Below, in pieces: positions 26,465-34,164 of a stretch of DNA of 64,000 nt. The notes under the pieces are model-generated. The model worked only from the letters and a program-made list of their open reading frames with translations. It was not told the origin of the DNA and ran no database searches. Location of the stretch: the NCBI RefSeq assembly GCF_900188205.1, contig NZ_FZOH01000002.1:248001-312000 (forward strand), in the 5' to 3' direction. Numbering within the stretch: the stretch's first letter is position 1; each line of letters starts with the position of its first letter. The translations under genes were made by a program, and so were the position numbers. Source of the DNA: Geodermatophilus saharensis. GTDB taxonomy: Bacteria; Actinomycetota; Actinomycetes; Mycobacteriales; Geodermatophilaceae.

Positions 26465-27342
26465 CGGGCGGCTCCCGTCGTGAGGGTGAGGACGGCGTCC
26501 TCGAGGCTCGCGCCGCGCACCTCGAGGTCGGTCAGCGGAACGCGGTGGTCGAGCAGCGCCCGGAGGGTGGCCTCGACGTCGGCGGTGGCCAGGGTGGCGA
26601 CGGCGCCCTGGCGGGTCACCGCGGTGACGCCGGGGAGGTCGTCGGGCAGCCGCTCGGCGGTGAGCCGGACGCTGCGCCCGGACACCGCCGAGCGGACCGC
26701 CGCGGACGACCCGTCGGCCACCAGCCGCCCGCCGGCCAGCACCACCACCCGGTCGGCGACGGCATCGGCCTCCTCGAGGTGGTGGGTGGCGAAGACGACG
26801 GTGGTGCCGCGGGCGGCCAGCGCGCGCATCGTGACCCAGAAAGCGCGGCGGCCCTCGACGTCCATGGCCGAGGTGGGCTCGTCGAGCAGCAGCAGCGGCG
26901 GTTGGCCGGCGAGCGCGAGCGCGAGCAGCACCCGCTGCCGCTGCCCGCCGGACAGCGCCTCGACCGGGCGGCCCAGCAGCCCGTCGATGCCGGTGGTGGC
27001 GACCAGGTCGTCCGGCGGCCACGGGTCGGGGTAGCTGCGGCGCACCAGGTGCAGCACCTCGCCGACCCGCGCCTCGGTCGGCAGGCCGCCGTGCTGCAGC
27101 ATCGCACCGACGCAGCCGGCCCGGACCGCGTCGGCAGGCGCGCGGCCGAGCACGCGCACGCCGCCGGCGGCGGGTCGCACGAGCCCGAGGGCGGCGGAGA
27201 CGGTGGAGGACTTGCCGGCGCCGTTGGGGCCCAGCAGCGCGACGGTCTCGCCACGGCCGATGCGCAGGTCGAGGCCGTCGACGGCGAGCACGTCGCCGTG
27301 CCGCACGGTGAGGCCGGAGACGTCGAGGGCGGGGGTGGTCAC
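26461..27342 (-). CDS. ABC exporter ATP-binding protein
   Basis: A 293-residue ATPase partner of the ABC-2 permease. Walker A GPNGAGKSS, Q-loop MLQHGG, signature LSGGQRQR, Walker B PPLLLLDEP and H-loop FATHH are complete. A C-terminal extension of about 80 residues follows, as in drug-exporter ATPases of the DrrA/CcmA group. GTG at 27342. Confidence 0.94.
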   Translation of the reverse strand: MTTPALDVSGLTVRHGDVLAVDGLDLRIGRGETVALLGPNGAGKSSTVSAALGLVRPAAGGVRVLGRAPADAVRAGCVGAMLQHGGLPTEARVGEVLHLVRRSYPDPWPPDDLVATTGIDGLLGRPVEALSGGQRQRVLLALALAGQPPLLLLDEPTSAMDVEGRRAFWVTMRALAARGTTVVFATHHLEEADAVADRVVVLAGGRLVADGSSAAVRSAVSGRSVRLTAERLPDDLPGVTAVTRQGAVATLATADVEATLRALLDHRVPLTDLEVRGASLEDAVLTLTTGAAR

Positions 27343-27416
27343 GCCGTCGAGCCTGGCCGGGCGGGCGGTGCCGGCAGTAGTGCGGGACGTCGCCGGTCCG
27401 CCCTGACATCCGTCAG

Positions 27417-27477
27417 TTCGGCCCCGTCCGGAGGCTCGCGCCGAGCCTGCGAGGCGTGAGGAGGACGGGGTCCTTGC
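27417..27477 (-). repeat. Dispersed hairpin element A, copy 4 (after hemW)
   Basis: Element starting GCAAGGACC after the hemW TGA. Arms CCCCGTCC (27422-27429) and GGACGGGG (27463-27470) pair at 8 of 8 positions around the core CGCCTCGCAGGCTCGGCGCG. Confidence 0.8.
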
Positions 27478-28701
27478 TCAGTCCGTGAGGTCGCGGACGA
27501 CGGCGTCGGCGAGCAGCCGGCCGCGGTCGGTGAGCACCGCCCGCCCGGCCGCGTGCGCTCCCGGGTCGAGCAGCCCGCGGGCGACGGCGTCGGCGGCACG
27601 CAGCCGGCCGGCGTCCGACAGCGCGGTCAGCGGGAGCCCGTCGCGCAGCCGCAGGCCGAGCATCACCGTCTCCAGCGCGCGGTCGGCGTCGCCGAGGACC
27701 TCGCGGTCGGCCACCGGGCTCTCCCCCGCGGCCAGGCGCTGCGCGTAGGCGGCGGGGTGCTTGACGTTCCACCACCGCACGCCGCCGACGTGGCTGTGCG
27801 CACCCGGGCCGATCCCCCACCAGTTCGCGTTGGCCCAGTAGAGCTCGTTGTGCCGGCAGCGGGCCGCCTCCCCGCGCGACCAGTTGCTGACCTCGTACCA
27901 GTCGAACCCGGCGCCGCGCAGCACCGTGTCGGCCTGCACGTAGCGGTCGGCGAGGACGTCGTCGTCGGGCAGCGGCAGCTCGCCGCGGGCGATCCGGCGG
28001 GCCAGCCGGGTGCCCTCCTCGACGATGAGCGCGTAGGCGCTGACGTGGTCGACCGGCGCGGCGAGGACGGCGTCGAGGGAGGCCGCCCAGTCGGCGTCGG
28101 TCTCACCGGGGGTGCCGTAGATCAGGTCGAGGTTGACGTGCCCGAACCCGGCCTCGACCGCCTCGCGGGCGGCCTGCGCCGCGCGGCCGGGGGTGTGCCG
28201 CCGGTCGAGGACGGCGAGGACGTGCTCGGCGGCCGACTGCATGCCCAGGCTCAGCCGGGTGAAGCCCGCCGCGCGCAGGGTGGCCAGCGACGCCGGGGTG
28301 ACCGACTCCGGGTTGGCCTCGGTGGTCACCTCGACGGCGGGGTCGACCGGGAACAGCTCGCGGACGGCGGCCAGGACGGCGGCCAGGTCCTCGGCGGGCA
28401 GCAGCGTCGGGGTGCCGCCGCCGACGAAGACCGTGGACACCGTGGGCAGGTCGGGCCCGAGGACCTCCGCGGCGCGGCGCAGCTCGGCGATCGCGGTGCC
28501 GGCGTACTCGGCTCGGTTCGCGCCGGGCCCCAGCTCGTCGGAGGTGTAGGTGTTGAAGTCGCAGTAGCCGCAGCGGGTGGCGCAGAAGGGCACGTGCACG
28601 TAGAGGCCGAACGGCGTCGTCGGCAGGTGCTCGCGGGCGGCGTCGGGGAGGTCGGACGGGCTCGCCGGGGACCCCGGGAGCAGCGGCAGGACGGTGTTCA
28701 T
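27478..28701 (-). CDS. hemW: Radical SAM protein HemW (heme chaperone)
   Basis: A 407-residue radical SAM protein of the HemN-like group, now regarded as heme chaperones and formerly called oxygen-independent coproporphyrinogen oxidase. The [4Fe-4S] motif is CATRCGYCDF (CxxxCxxC), with SAM-binding VFVGGGTPTLL and the downstream block SLGMQSAAEHVL. The ATG at 28701 (MNTVLPLLPG) is preferred over a longer upstream reading that would reach into the divergent gene's leader. Followed by a hairpin repeat. Confidence 0.92.
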   Translation of the reverse strand: MNTVLPLLPGSPASPSDLPDAAREHLPTTPFGLYVHVPFCATRCGYCDFNTYTSDELGPGANRAEYAGTAIAELRRAAEVLGPDLPTVSTVFVGGGTPTLLPAEDLAAVLAAVRELFPVDPAVEVTTEANPESVTPASLATLRAAGFTRLSLGMQSAAEHVLAVLDRRHTPGRAAQAAREAVEAGFGHVNLDLIYGTPGETDADWAASLDAVLAAPVDHVSAYALIVEEGTRLARRIARGELPLPDDDVLADRYVQADTVLRGAGFDWYEVSNWSRGEAARCRHNELYWANANWWGIGPGAHSHVGGVRWWNVKHPAAYAQRLAAGESPVADREVLGDADRALETVMLGLRLRDGLPLTALSDAGRLRAADAVARGLLDPGAHAAGRAVLTDRGRLLADAVVRDLTD

Positions 28702-28748
28702 CTGCTCCCAGTGTGCCGCGCCGCCGCCAGGGTGGGCAGGATGCCGGG

Positions 28749-29531
28749 GTGAGCTCTGCACCCGTGGACGACGGCCGGCTGCTGCAGCGAACCGTCGAGG
28801 GAGGCGTGGCCCGGCTCGTGCTGGACTCGCCGGCCAACCGCAACGCGCTCTCCCGCCCGCTGCGGGCGCAGCTGCGCGAGGCGCTGGACGCCGCCCTCGC
28901 CGACGACGCCGTCCGGGTGGTGGTGCTCGACCACACCGGCCGGGTCTTCTGCTCGGGGATGGACCTGTCGGAGGCGGCCGGGGCGGGCGTGGGTGACCAG
29001 GGCGTGCGCGAGCTGCCCGACCTGCTCGAGACGGTCTGGACCTCGCCCAAGCCGGTGGTCGCCGTCGTCCGCGGTCCGGCCAGGGCCGGCGGGGTGGGGC
29101 TGGCGGCCGCCTGCGACGTCGTGGTGGCGGCGGCCTCGGCGACCTTCGGCATGTCCGAGGTGCGGCTGGGGCTGGTGCCCGCGGTCATCTCCGCCGTCGT
29201 GCTGCCGCGGATGCTGCCGCACGTGGCGCACCGGCTGATGCTGACCGGCGAGGTCTTCGACGCGCCGGCGGCCGCCGCCGGCGGGCTGGTCGACCTCGTC
29301 GCGCCCGACGGGGAGGTCGACGCCGCCGCCGACGTGCAGGTGCGCGCGCTGGCGGCCGGATCGCCGTGGGCGCTGGCCGAGACCAAGCGGCTGCTGCGGG
29401 CCGGCGGGCTGCGCGGCTCGTTCGACGACCTGCTGGAGCTCTCCGCCCGGGCCTTCGCCGGCGAGGACGGGCAGGAGGGGATCGCGGCGTTCCGGGAGAA
29501 GCGCCCGGCGCGCTGGGTGCCCTCGCTGTAG
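28749..29531 (+). CDS. Enoyl-CoA hydratase family protein
   Basis: A 260-residue crotonase-fold enzyme. Oxyanion-hole segments are DSPANRNALSRPL and RVFCSGMDLSEA, then VRGPARAGGVGLAAACDVVV. The SFGMSEVRLGLVPAVISAVV block resembles methylglutaconyl-CoA hydratase type enzymes. The GTG at 28749 (VSSAPVDDGRLL) is the likely start. The gene stops with TAG; reading through it would add only about nine codons before a TGA. Confidence 0.88.
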   Translation: MSSAPVDDGRLLQRTVEGGVARLVLDSPANRNALSRPLRAQLREALDAALADDAVRVVVLDHTGRVFCSGMDLSEAAGAGVGDQGVRELPDLLETVWTSPKPVVAVVRGPARAGGVGLAAACDVVVAAASATFGMSEVRLGLVPAVISAVVLPRMLPHVAHRLMLTGEVFDAPAAAAGGLVDLVAPDGEVDAAADVQVRALAAGSPWALAETKRLLRAGGLRGSFDDLLELSARAFAGEDGQEGIAAFREKRPARWVPSL

Positions 29532-29557
29532 CCGGCCGGGCGCGGGATGCTGCGCCG

Positions 29558-29713
29558 GTGACCGCACCCGAGGACCCCCGCGCGCGCTTCCGCACCCTGC
29601 CCGAGCCGGTCGACCCGGAGGACACGGTGGAGACCGTGGACGCCGGCACGACGCGGCCGGACACCACCGACGGCGACGAGCGGGACACCCTGCTGCGCCA
29701 GGCCGGGGGCTGA
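29558..29713 (+). CDS. Small acidic protein of unknown function
   Basis: A 51-residue acidic, disordered-looking protein (APEDPRARFRTLPEPVDP, then TVDAGTTRPDTTDGDE) starting at a GTG 26 bases after the enoyl-CoA hydratase. Codon usage shows strong third-position G/C as in real genes here. No recognised family; coding status not certain. Confidence 0.5.
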   Translation: MTAPEDPRARFRTLPEPVDPEDTVETVDAGTTRPDTTDGDERDTLLRQAGG

Positions 29714-29724
29714 CCTCCGCACCG

Positions 29725-30681
29725 TCAGTCGTCGACGGTCACCTGGTCGAGGCCCTCCTCGGCCTCCGGGTACCGCGGGTCCATCGCCTCGAGGGTGTCG
29801 GCGATGGTCCGGGCGATCACCAGGTTGCGGTACCACTTGGTGTTGGCCGGCACGACGTACCAGGGCGCGACGTCGGTCGAGGTGTTGCTGATCGCCTCCT
29901 CGAAGGCGGCCATGTAGTCGTCCCAGTACCCCCGCTCGCGCAGGTCGTTGGCGGAGAACTTCCAGCGCTTGTCGGGGTCGGCCAGCCGGCTCTCCAGCCG
30001 CCGCTTCTGCTCCTCCTTGGAGATGTGCAGGTAGAACTTCAGCACCGTGACGCCGCTGAGCGACAGCGCCTGCTCGAACTGGTTGATCACCTCGTAGCGG
30101 GGCCGCCAGACCTCCTCGGGCACCAGCCCCTTGACCCGCACGACCAGCACGTCCTCGTAGTGCGAGCGGTTGAAGATGCCGATCATCCCGCGGGAGGGCA
30201 CCCGCTGGTGGTAGCGCCAGAGGAAGTCGTGGGCGGACTCCTCCGCGCTGGGCGCCTTGAACGACGACACCTGGCAGCCCTGGGGGTTCACGCCCTGGAA
30301 GACGTGCTTGATGGTGCCGTCCTTGCCGCCGGTGTCCATGGCCTGCAGCACCAGCAGGAGGCTGCGCCGGTTCTCCCCGTACAGCCGGGCCTGCAGGTCG
30401 GCGATGCGGTCGCGGTGGCGGGCCAGCTCGGGGGCGGCGTCCTTCTTGCGCCCGAAGTGCTCGGACTCGTCCGGGTCGACGTCGGCCAGCCGGACGCCGG
30501 CGCCGGGCTCCACCCGGTACCGCGGGTAGTCCGGCTCGGGCGGCGGGTCGGCCACGACGACCTGCTCGGGCCGGGTCTCCCGCGACCGGCGCCCCGCGGC
30601 CGACCGCGCGGCCCGCTGCGTCTGCCCCGACTCGGCGGCACCGGCTGCGCGGCGGCCCGCGGTCCTCGTCTCCTCGGCCAT
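29725..30681 (-). CDS. ppk2: PPK2-family polyphosphate kinase
   Basis: A 318-residue enzyme that transfers phosphate between polyphosphate and nucleotides. It has a PPK2 core with Walker A MDTGGKDGTIKH, lid residues in VNPQGCQVSSFKAPS, Walker B IFNRSHYEDVLV and the C-terminal block WYVVPANTKWYRNLVIARTI. It precedes the core with about 70 Arg/Ala-rich residues. The ATG at 30681 is chosen because a longer frame would be low-complexity. Subclass (direction of transfer, nucleotide) cannot be fixed from these motifs. Confidence 0.92.
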   Translation of the reverse strand: MAEETRTAGRRAAGAAESGQTQRAARSAAGRRSRETRPEQVVVADPPPEPDYPRYRVEPGAGVRLADVDPDESEHFGRKKDAAPELARHRDRIADLQARLYGENRRSLLLVLQAMDTGGKDGTIKHVFQGVNPQGCQVSSFKAPSAEESAHDFLWRYHQRVPSRGMIGIFNRSHYEDVLVVRVKGLVPEEVWRPRYEVINQFEQALSLSGVTVLKFYLHISKEEQKRRLESRLADPDKRWKFSANDLRERGYWDDYMAAFEEAISNTSTDVAPWYVVPANTKWYRNLVIARTIADTLEAMDPRYPEAEEGLDQVTVDD

Positions 30682-30774
30682 GCTGCCCTCCCTGGCGGCG
30701 GCCCCGGCAGGCAGGGACGGCGGCCGGGGGTGCGGGGCTACCCGTCCCGGTGCCCGGGCTACCGCACCCGTGCG

Positions 30775-30813
30775 GCTCGTGCTCTGACCTCGCATCGGGG
30801 GCAGAGCACGAGC
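30775..30813. repeat. Dispersed palindrome family B, copy 2
   Basis: GCTCGTGCTCTG ... CAGAGCACGAGC, a perfect 12-bp stem with a 15-base loop, matching the element at 9395-9429. Confidence 0.65.
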
Positions 30814-30844
30814 GGCGCGGGGACGGACCAGCTGTCCGCGGAGG

Positions 30845-30879
30845 TCGTGCCCTGAGTCCCCCGCGGACTGGGGAGCACG
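30845..30879. repeat. Dispersed palindrome family B, copy 3 (degenerate)
   Basis: TCGTGC ... GCACGA with an inner CCCCCGCGGACTGGGG region. A weaker relative of the element 32 bases upstream; the two together fill the ppk2-selB gap. Confidence 0.5.
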
Positions 30880-30933
30880 AGTGTCCGAGCACGCGGAGGT
30901 GGCGGTCGCCCGGCCGAGCCGGCGGGCGCGGGC

Positions 30934-32679
30934 TCAGCGCAGCCGGCGGGTCGCGTCGGGCAGCCGCTCGGTCACCCCGCGCGCGTCCAGCCACTCCATG
31001 AGCGGCACGGCGACGCGGCGGGAGGTGCCCCACGCCGAGCGCGCCTGGCTGAGCGTGACCGGCTGCGGCAGGGCGGCCAGCCGCTCGCGCGCCACCCGCT
31101 CGACGCCCGGGGCCAGGTACACGCCCTCGGCGACGCGGACGAGCTGACCGTCGCGCACCGCCGCCGCCAGCTCGCGCGGGCCCAGCCCCGACGCGCGCAG
31201 CTCCTCGGCGTCGGGGGCGGCGAAGGGGTCGACGGCCAGCCGCGCCCGGATCGTGTCGACCGCGCGCTGCACCGCCGGCGGCAGCCCCGCGGCGGCCACG
31301 ACCACCCGCCCCTCGCGCAGGGCCAGCGGCGGGCGGACCGCCAGCCGCACCAGGTCGTCGTCGGGCAGGTCCAGCTCCCGGCGGACGACGGCGACCGGCG
31401 GCCCCGGCTCGAGCGGGAAGGCCTGCCGGTGCGCGGCCACCAGCCCGGGCACCCGCCGGGCCAGCGTCTCGACCAGCCCCGGGGCCAGCAGCCACGGCCC
31501 GGCGCGGACGGCGTCGTCGGGCACCGGCCAGCCCATCGCGGTGAAGTCGTCGGCGCGCATCACCCGGCGGCGGACCAGGTCGGCCGTGGCGCCGGCCGGT
31601 CCGGTGTCCTGCCCGGCCAGGTCCGCGGCGCGCTGCCGGGCCGCGCCGCGGCGGCGCAGCTCGGGCGGGGCGACGTCGCGCACGTCGGCGCCGAGCACCC
31701 GCCGGGCGCCGGGGTCGCGCAGCAGCACGCGGTCGCCCACCCGCAGCGGCAGCGCCGAGGCCAGCCGCAGCCGCACCGCGGTCCCGTCGAGTGGCCGCAG
31801 CCGCACCGGCACCGCCGCCGAGCCGACGTGCAGCACCGCCTCGGCCGGCAGCCGGTCGGCGGGCTCGCGGTCGAGGACGACGTCGACCTCGGCGGTGTCG
31901 CGGTAGGCCCCGGGGGTGAGCAGCGCGTCGCCGCGGGAGAGGTCCTCGACAGCGAGGCCGCGCAGGTTGAGCGCCACCCGCGCGGTCGCCGTCGCCCGGG
32001 CCACCGGCCGGCCCAGCGACTGCACGCCGCGGACGCCCACCTCGCGGTCGCGCAGCCGCAGCCGGTCGCCGGCGGCCACCGTGCCGGCGGCGAGGGTCCC
32101 GGTGACCACGGTGCCGGCGCCGCGCACGGGGAACGCGCGGTCGATCCACAGCCGCACGGGCGCGGCGGCGTCGGGTGCGGGCAGGCCGGCGAGCAGCGTC
32201 TCCAGGGCGGCGGCCAGCTCCGGCACGCCGCGGCCGGTGGGCGCGCTGACCGCCACCCCCGGCACCGCGCCCAGCGAGGTGGCCGCCAGCCGCTCGGTGA
32301 CGTCGGCGAGCACGGGCGCGGGGTCGGCGAGGTCGGCCTTGGTGACGGCGAGCAGCGCGTGCCGCACGCCGAGCGCGTCGAGGACGGCGACGTGCTCGGC
32401 GGTCTGCGCCGACCAGCCGTCGTCGGCGGCGACCACGACCAGCGCCGCGGGCACCGACCCGACCCCGGCGAGCATGTTGCCGACGAACCGCTCGTGCCCG
32501 GGCACGTCGACGACGGCGACCACCCGGCCCGAGGGCAGCGTCGTCCAGGCGAAGCCGAGGTCGATGGTCAGGCCGCGGCGGCGCTCCTCCTCCCACCGGT
32601 CGGGCTCCATGCCGGTGAGCGCGCGGACCAGCGTCGACTTGCCGTGGTCGACGTGGCCGGCGGTCGCGATCACCTCCAC
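30934..32679 (-). CDS. selB: Selenocysteine-specific elongation factor SelB
   Basis: A 581-residue GTPase that carries Sec-tRNA to recoded stop codons and binds the SECIS hairpin of the mRNA. G-domain: G1 GHVDHGKST (8-16), switch region RRGLTIDLGFAW, G3 DVPGHERFV, G4 TKAD. EF-Tu-like domains II-III follow, then C-terminal winged helices (PPAVQRAVDTIRARLAVDPF onwards; last one VPLMEWLDARGVTERL) that bind mRNA. Start at GTG 32679 or GTG 32673 (VIATAGHVDHG); the region is a triplicated TGGAGGTGA motif. It lies 18 bases after selA. Given the tRNA-Sec anticodon CUA, it is expected to act at UAG codons. Confidence 0.95.
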   Translation of the reverse strand: MEVIATAGHVDHGKSTLVRALTGMEPDRWEEERRRGLTIDLGFAWTTLPSGRVVAVVDVPGHERFVGNMLAGVGSVPAALVVVAADDGWSAQTAEHVAVLDALGVRHALLAVTKADLADPAPVLADVTERLAATSLGAVPGVAVSAPTGRGVPELAAALETLLAGLPAPDAAAPVRLWIDRAFPVRGAGTVVTGTLAAGTVAAGDRLRLRDREVGVRGVQSLGRPVARATATARVALNLRGLAVEDLSRGDALLTPGAYRDTAEVDVVLDREPADRLPAEAVLHVGSAAVPVRLRPLDGTAVRLRLASALPLRVGDRVLLRDPGARRVLGADVRDVAPPELRRRGAARQRAADLAGQDTGPAGATADLVRRRVMRADDFTAMGWPVPDDAVRAGPWLLAPGLVETLARRVPGLVAAHRQAFPLEPGPPVAVVRRELDLPDDDLVRLAVRPPLALREGRVVVAAAGLPPAVQRAVDTIRARLAVDPFAAPDAEELRASGLGPRELAAAVRDGQLVRVAEGVYLAPGVERVARERLAALPQPVTLSQARSAWGTSRRVAVPLMEWLDARGVTERLPDATRRLR

Positions 32680-32708
32680 GCCGTCACCTCCACGCCGTCA
32701 CCTCCACG
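32671..32708 (-). repeat. Triplicated TGGAGGTGA motif at the selA-selB junction
   Basis: Two full 14-base units TGGAGGTGACGGCG and a third TGGAGGTGATCGCG. The first holds the selA stop (TGG AGG TGA), the second supplies GGAGG as ribosome binding site and the third holds the selB start region. Confidence 0.8.
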
Positions 32709-34008
32709 ACCGGGCCACCTCCAGCACCGCGGCGGCCAGGTCGTCGTCGGCCGGCGGCGGCACGCTGCGCAGGTCGAGCAGGGTCCGGCCGTCGGCGACG
32801 TACCCGACCACCGGCCGCGGCCCGGTCCGCAGCGCCCCGGCGAACGGCTCGGGCAGCGAGACGGCCGCGCTGGGCAGTGGGTGCTCGGGCGCCCCGCCGC
32901 CGCCGACCCGGGCCGCCGAGTCCACGGCGACCGCGTCCACACCGGCGGCGGCGAGCCGGGCGGCCAGCGCCCCGGCCCGCGCGCGCAGGCCGTCGACGTC
33001 GGCGGCGAGCATCCGCTGCACCGGCGGCAGCGGGCCGCGCAGCGTCGCCTCCAGCGCGGCCAGCGTCGTCTTGTCCACGCGCAGCGCCCGGTAGAGCGGG
33101 TGCCGGCGCAGCCGCTGCACCAGGTCGGCGCGGCCCAGCACCAGCCCGGCCTGCGGGCCGCCGAGCAGCTTGTCACCGCTGGCCAGCACCAGGTCGGCGC
33201 CGTCGGCGAGGGTGGTCTGCAGGTCCGGCTCGTCGGGCAGCACCGGGTGCGGCCGCAGCAGGCCGGAGCCGACGTCGGCCACCAGCGGCACCCCGGTGCC
33301 GGCGAGCGCCGCCGCCAGCCCGGCGACCGGGACGGCCGTCGTGAAGCCGCGGACGACGAAGTTGGACGGGTGCACCTTGAGCACCGCGCCGGTGCCCGGG
33401 CCGAGCGCGCGGGTGTAGTCGGCCGGCGCCACCCGGTTGGTCGTGCCCACCTCGCGCAGCCGCGCGCCGGTGGCCTCCAGCAGCTCGGGGATGCGGAACC
33501 CGTCGCCGATCTCGACCAGCTCGCCGCGGGCGATGACCAGCTCCCCCCCGAGGGCGGTGGCCACCAGCGCGAGCGCGGCCGCGCAGTTGTTCACCACGAC
33601 CGCCGCCTGCGCGGCGGGGACGGCGGCCAGCAGCGCGGCGATCGCCGCCTCTCCGCGCGGCCCGCGCCGGCCGGTGCGCAGGTCGAGCTCGACGTCGGTG
33701 GTGCCGCTCGCCGCGACCACCGCCTCGACCGCGGCCTCCGACAGCGGCGCCCGCCCGAGGTTGGTGTGCACCAGGACGCCGGTGGCGTTGAGCACCGGCC
33801 GCAGGCTGCCCGCCGTCACCGGCAGGGCGGCGAGGGCGGCGCCGACGGCGTCCTCGGGGGCGAGCGAGCCGTCGCGGACCCGCTGCTGCACGGTGCGCAC
33901 GGCGTCCTTGACCAGGTCGCGGCCCAGCCGGGCGGCCGCGGCGGCCAGCGCGGGGTCGGCCAGCAGCGTGTCGGTGCGGGGCACTGCCCGCCGCGGGTCG
34001 GCGCTCAT
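32698..34008 (-). CDS. selA: L-seryl-tRNA(Sec) selenium transferase SelA
   Basis: A 436-residue PLP enzyme that converts Ser-tRNA-Sec to Sec-tRNA-Sec with selenophosphate. It has the bacterial SelA N-domain (residues 1-70), the PLP fold with NATGVLVHTNLGRAPLS, and the Schiff-base Lys280 in ASGDKLLGGPQAG. The ATG at 34008 is 38 bases from the 3' end of tRNA-Sec, on the same strand, so the tRNA, selA and selB probably form one transcript. Length is normal for the family. Confidence 0.97.
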   Translation of the reverse strand: MSADPRRAVPRTDTLLADPALAAAAARLGRDLVKDAVRTVQQRVRDGSLAPEDAVGAALAALPVTAGSLRPVLNATGVLVHTNLGRAPLSEAAVEAVVAASGTTDVELDLRTGRRGPRGEAAIAALLAAVPAAQAAVVVNNCAAALALVATALGGELVIARGELVEIGDGFRIPELLEATGARLREVGTTNRVAPADYTRALGPGTGAVLKVHPSNFVVRGFTTAVPVAGLAAALAGTGVPLVADVGSGLLRPHPVLPDEPDLQTTLADGADLVLASGDKLLGGPQAGLVLGRADLVQRLRRHPLYRALRVDKTTLAALEATLRGPLPPVQRMLAADVDGLRARAGALAARLAAAGVDAVAVDSAARVGGGGAPEHPLPSAAVSLPEPFAGALRTGPRPVVGYVADGRTLLDLRSVPPPADDDLAAAVLEVARSWR

Positions 34009-34045
34009 CGCTGCGGAGCGTATGCGCGCCGGCCCGCGGGGAGGC

Positions 34046-34141
34046 TGGCGGAGGCGGACGGGAATCGAACCCGCCTGACCGAGCTGCTCGGCCACGTCGG
34101 CTTTAGAGGCCGCGGGGGCCACCAGACACCCTGACGCCTCC
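34046..34141 (-). tRNA. selC: tRNA-Sec with anticodon CUA (reads UAG)
   Basis: A 96-nt tRNA including encoded CCA. The acceptor stem pairs 7 bp (GGAGGCG / CGCCTCC) and the T stem 6 bp, giving the 13-bp stacked helix typical of tRNA-Sec. The variable arm has 8 bp (TGGCCGAG-CAG-CTCGGTCA). The T loop is TTCGATT and the discriminator is G. The anticodon loop reads CTCTAAA, so the anticodon is CTA (34106-34104) in place of the usual TCA. The anticodon stem has 4 clear pairs plus a G-A, and the D stem only GGG/CCC plus a wobble as I fold it. Location between selA and selD fixes identity. UAG-decoding tRNA-Sec is reported for Geodermatophilus and Blastococcus. Confidence 0.93.
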
Positions 34142-34164
34142 GCCGGGCAGCCTACGGTGGCCGC

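Noticed and set aside
28103-32596. A very long minus-strand open frame (about 1500 codons) across ppk2, selB and the enoyl-CoA hydratase region
   Set aside because: It is Arg/Ala/Pro-rich shadow reading of a 74% G+C sequence and lies in the wrong frame of several well-recognised genes (ppk2, selB, hemW).
34046-34141. The tRNA as tRNA-Leu, tRNA-Ser or a nonsense suppressor
   Set aside because: A long variable arm also occurs in Leu and Ser tRNAs, but anticodon CUA fits neither. The 13-bp acceptor/T helix and the position between selA and selD identify tRNA-Sec.
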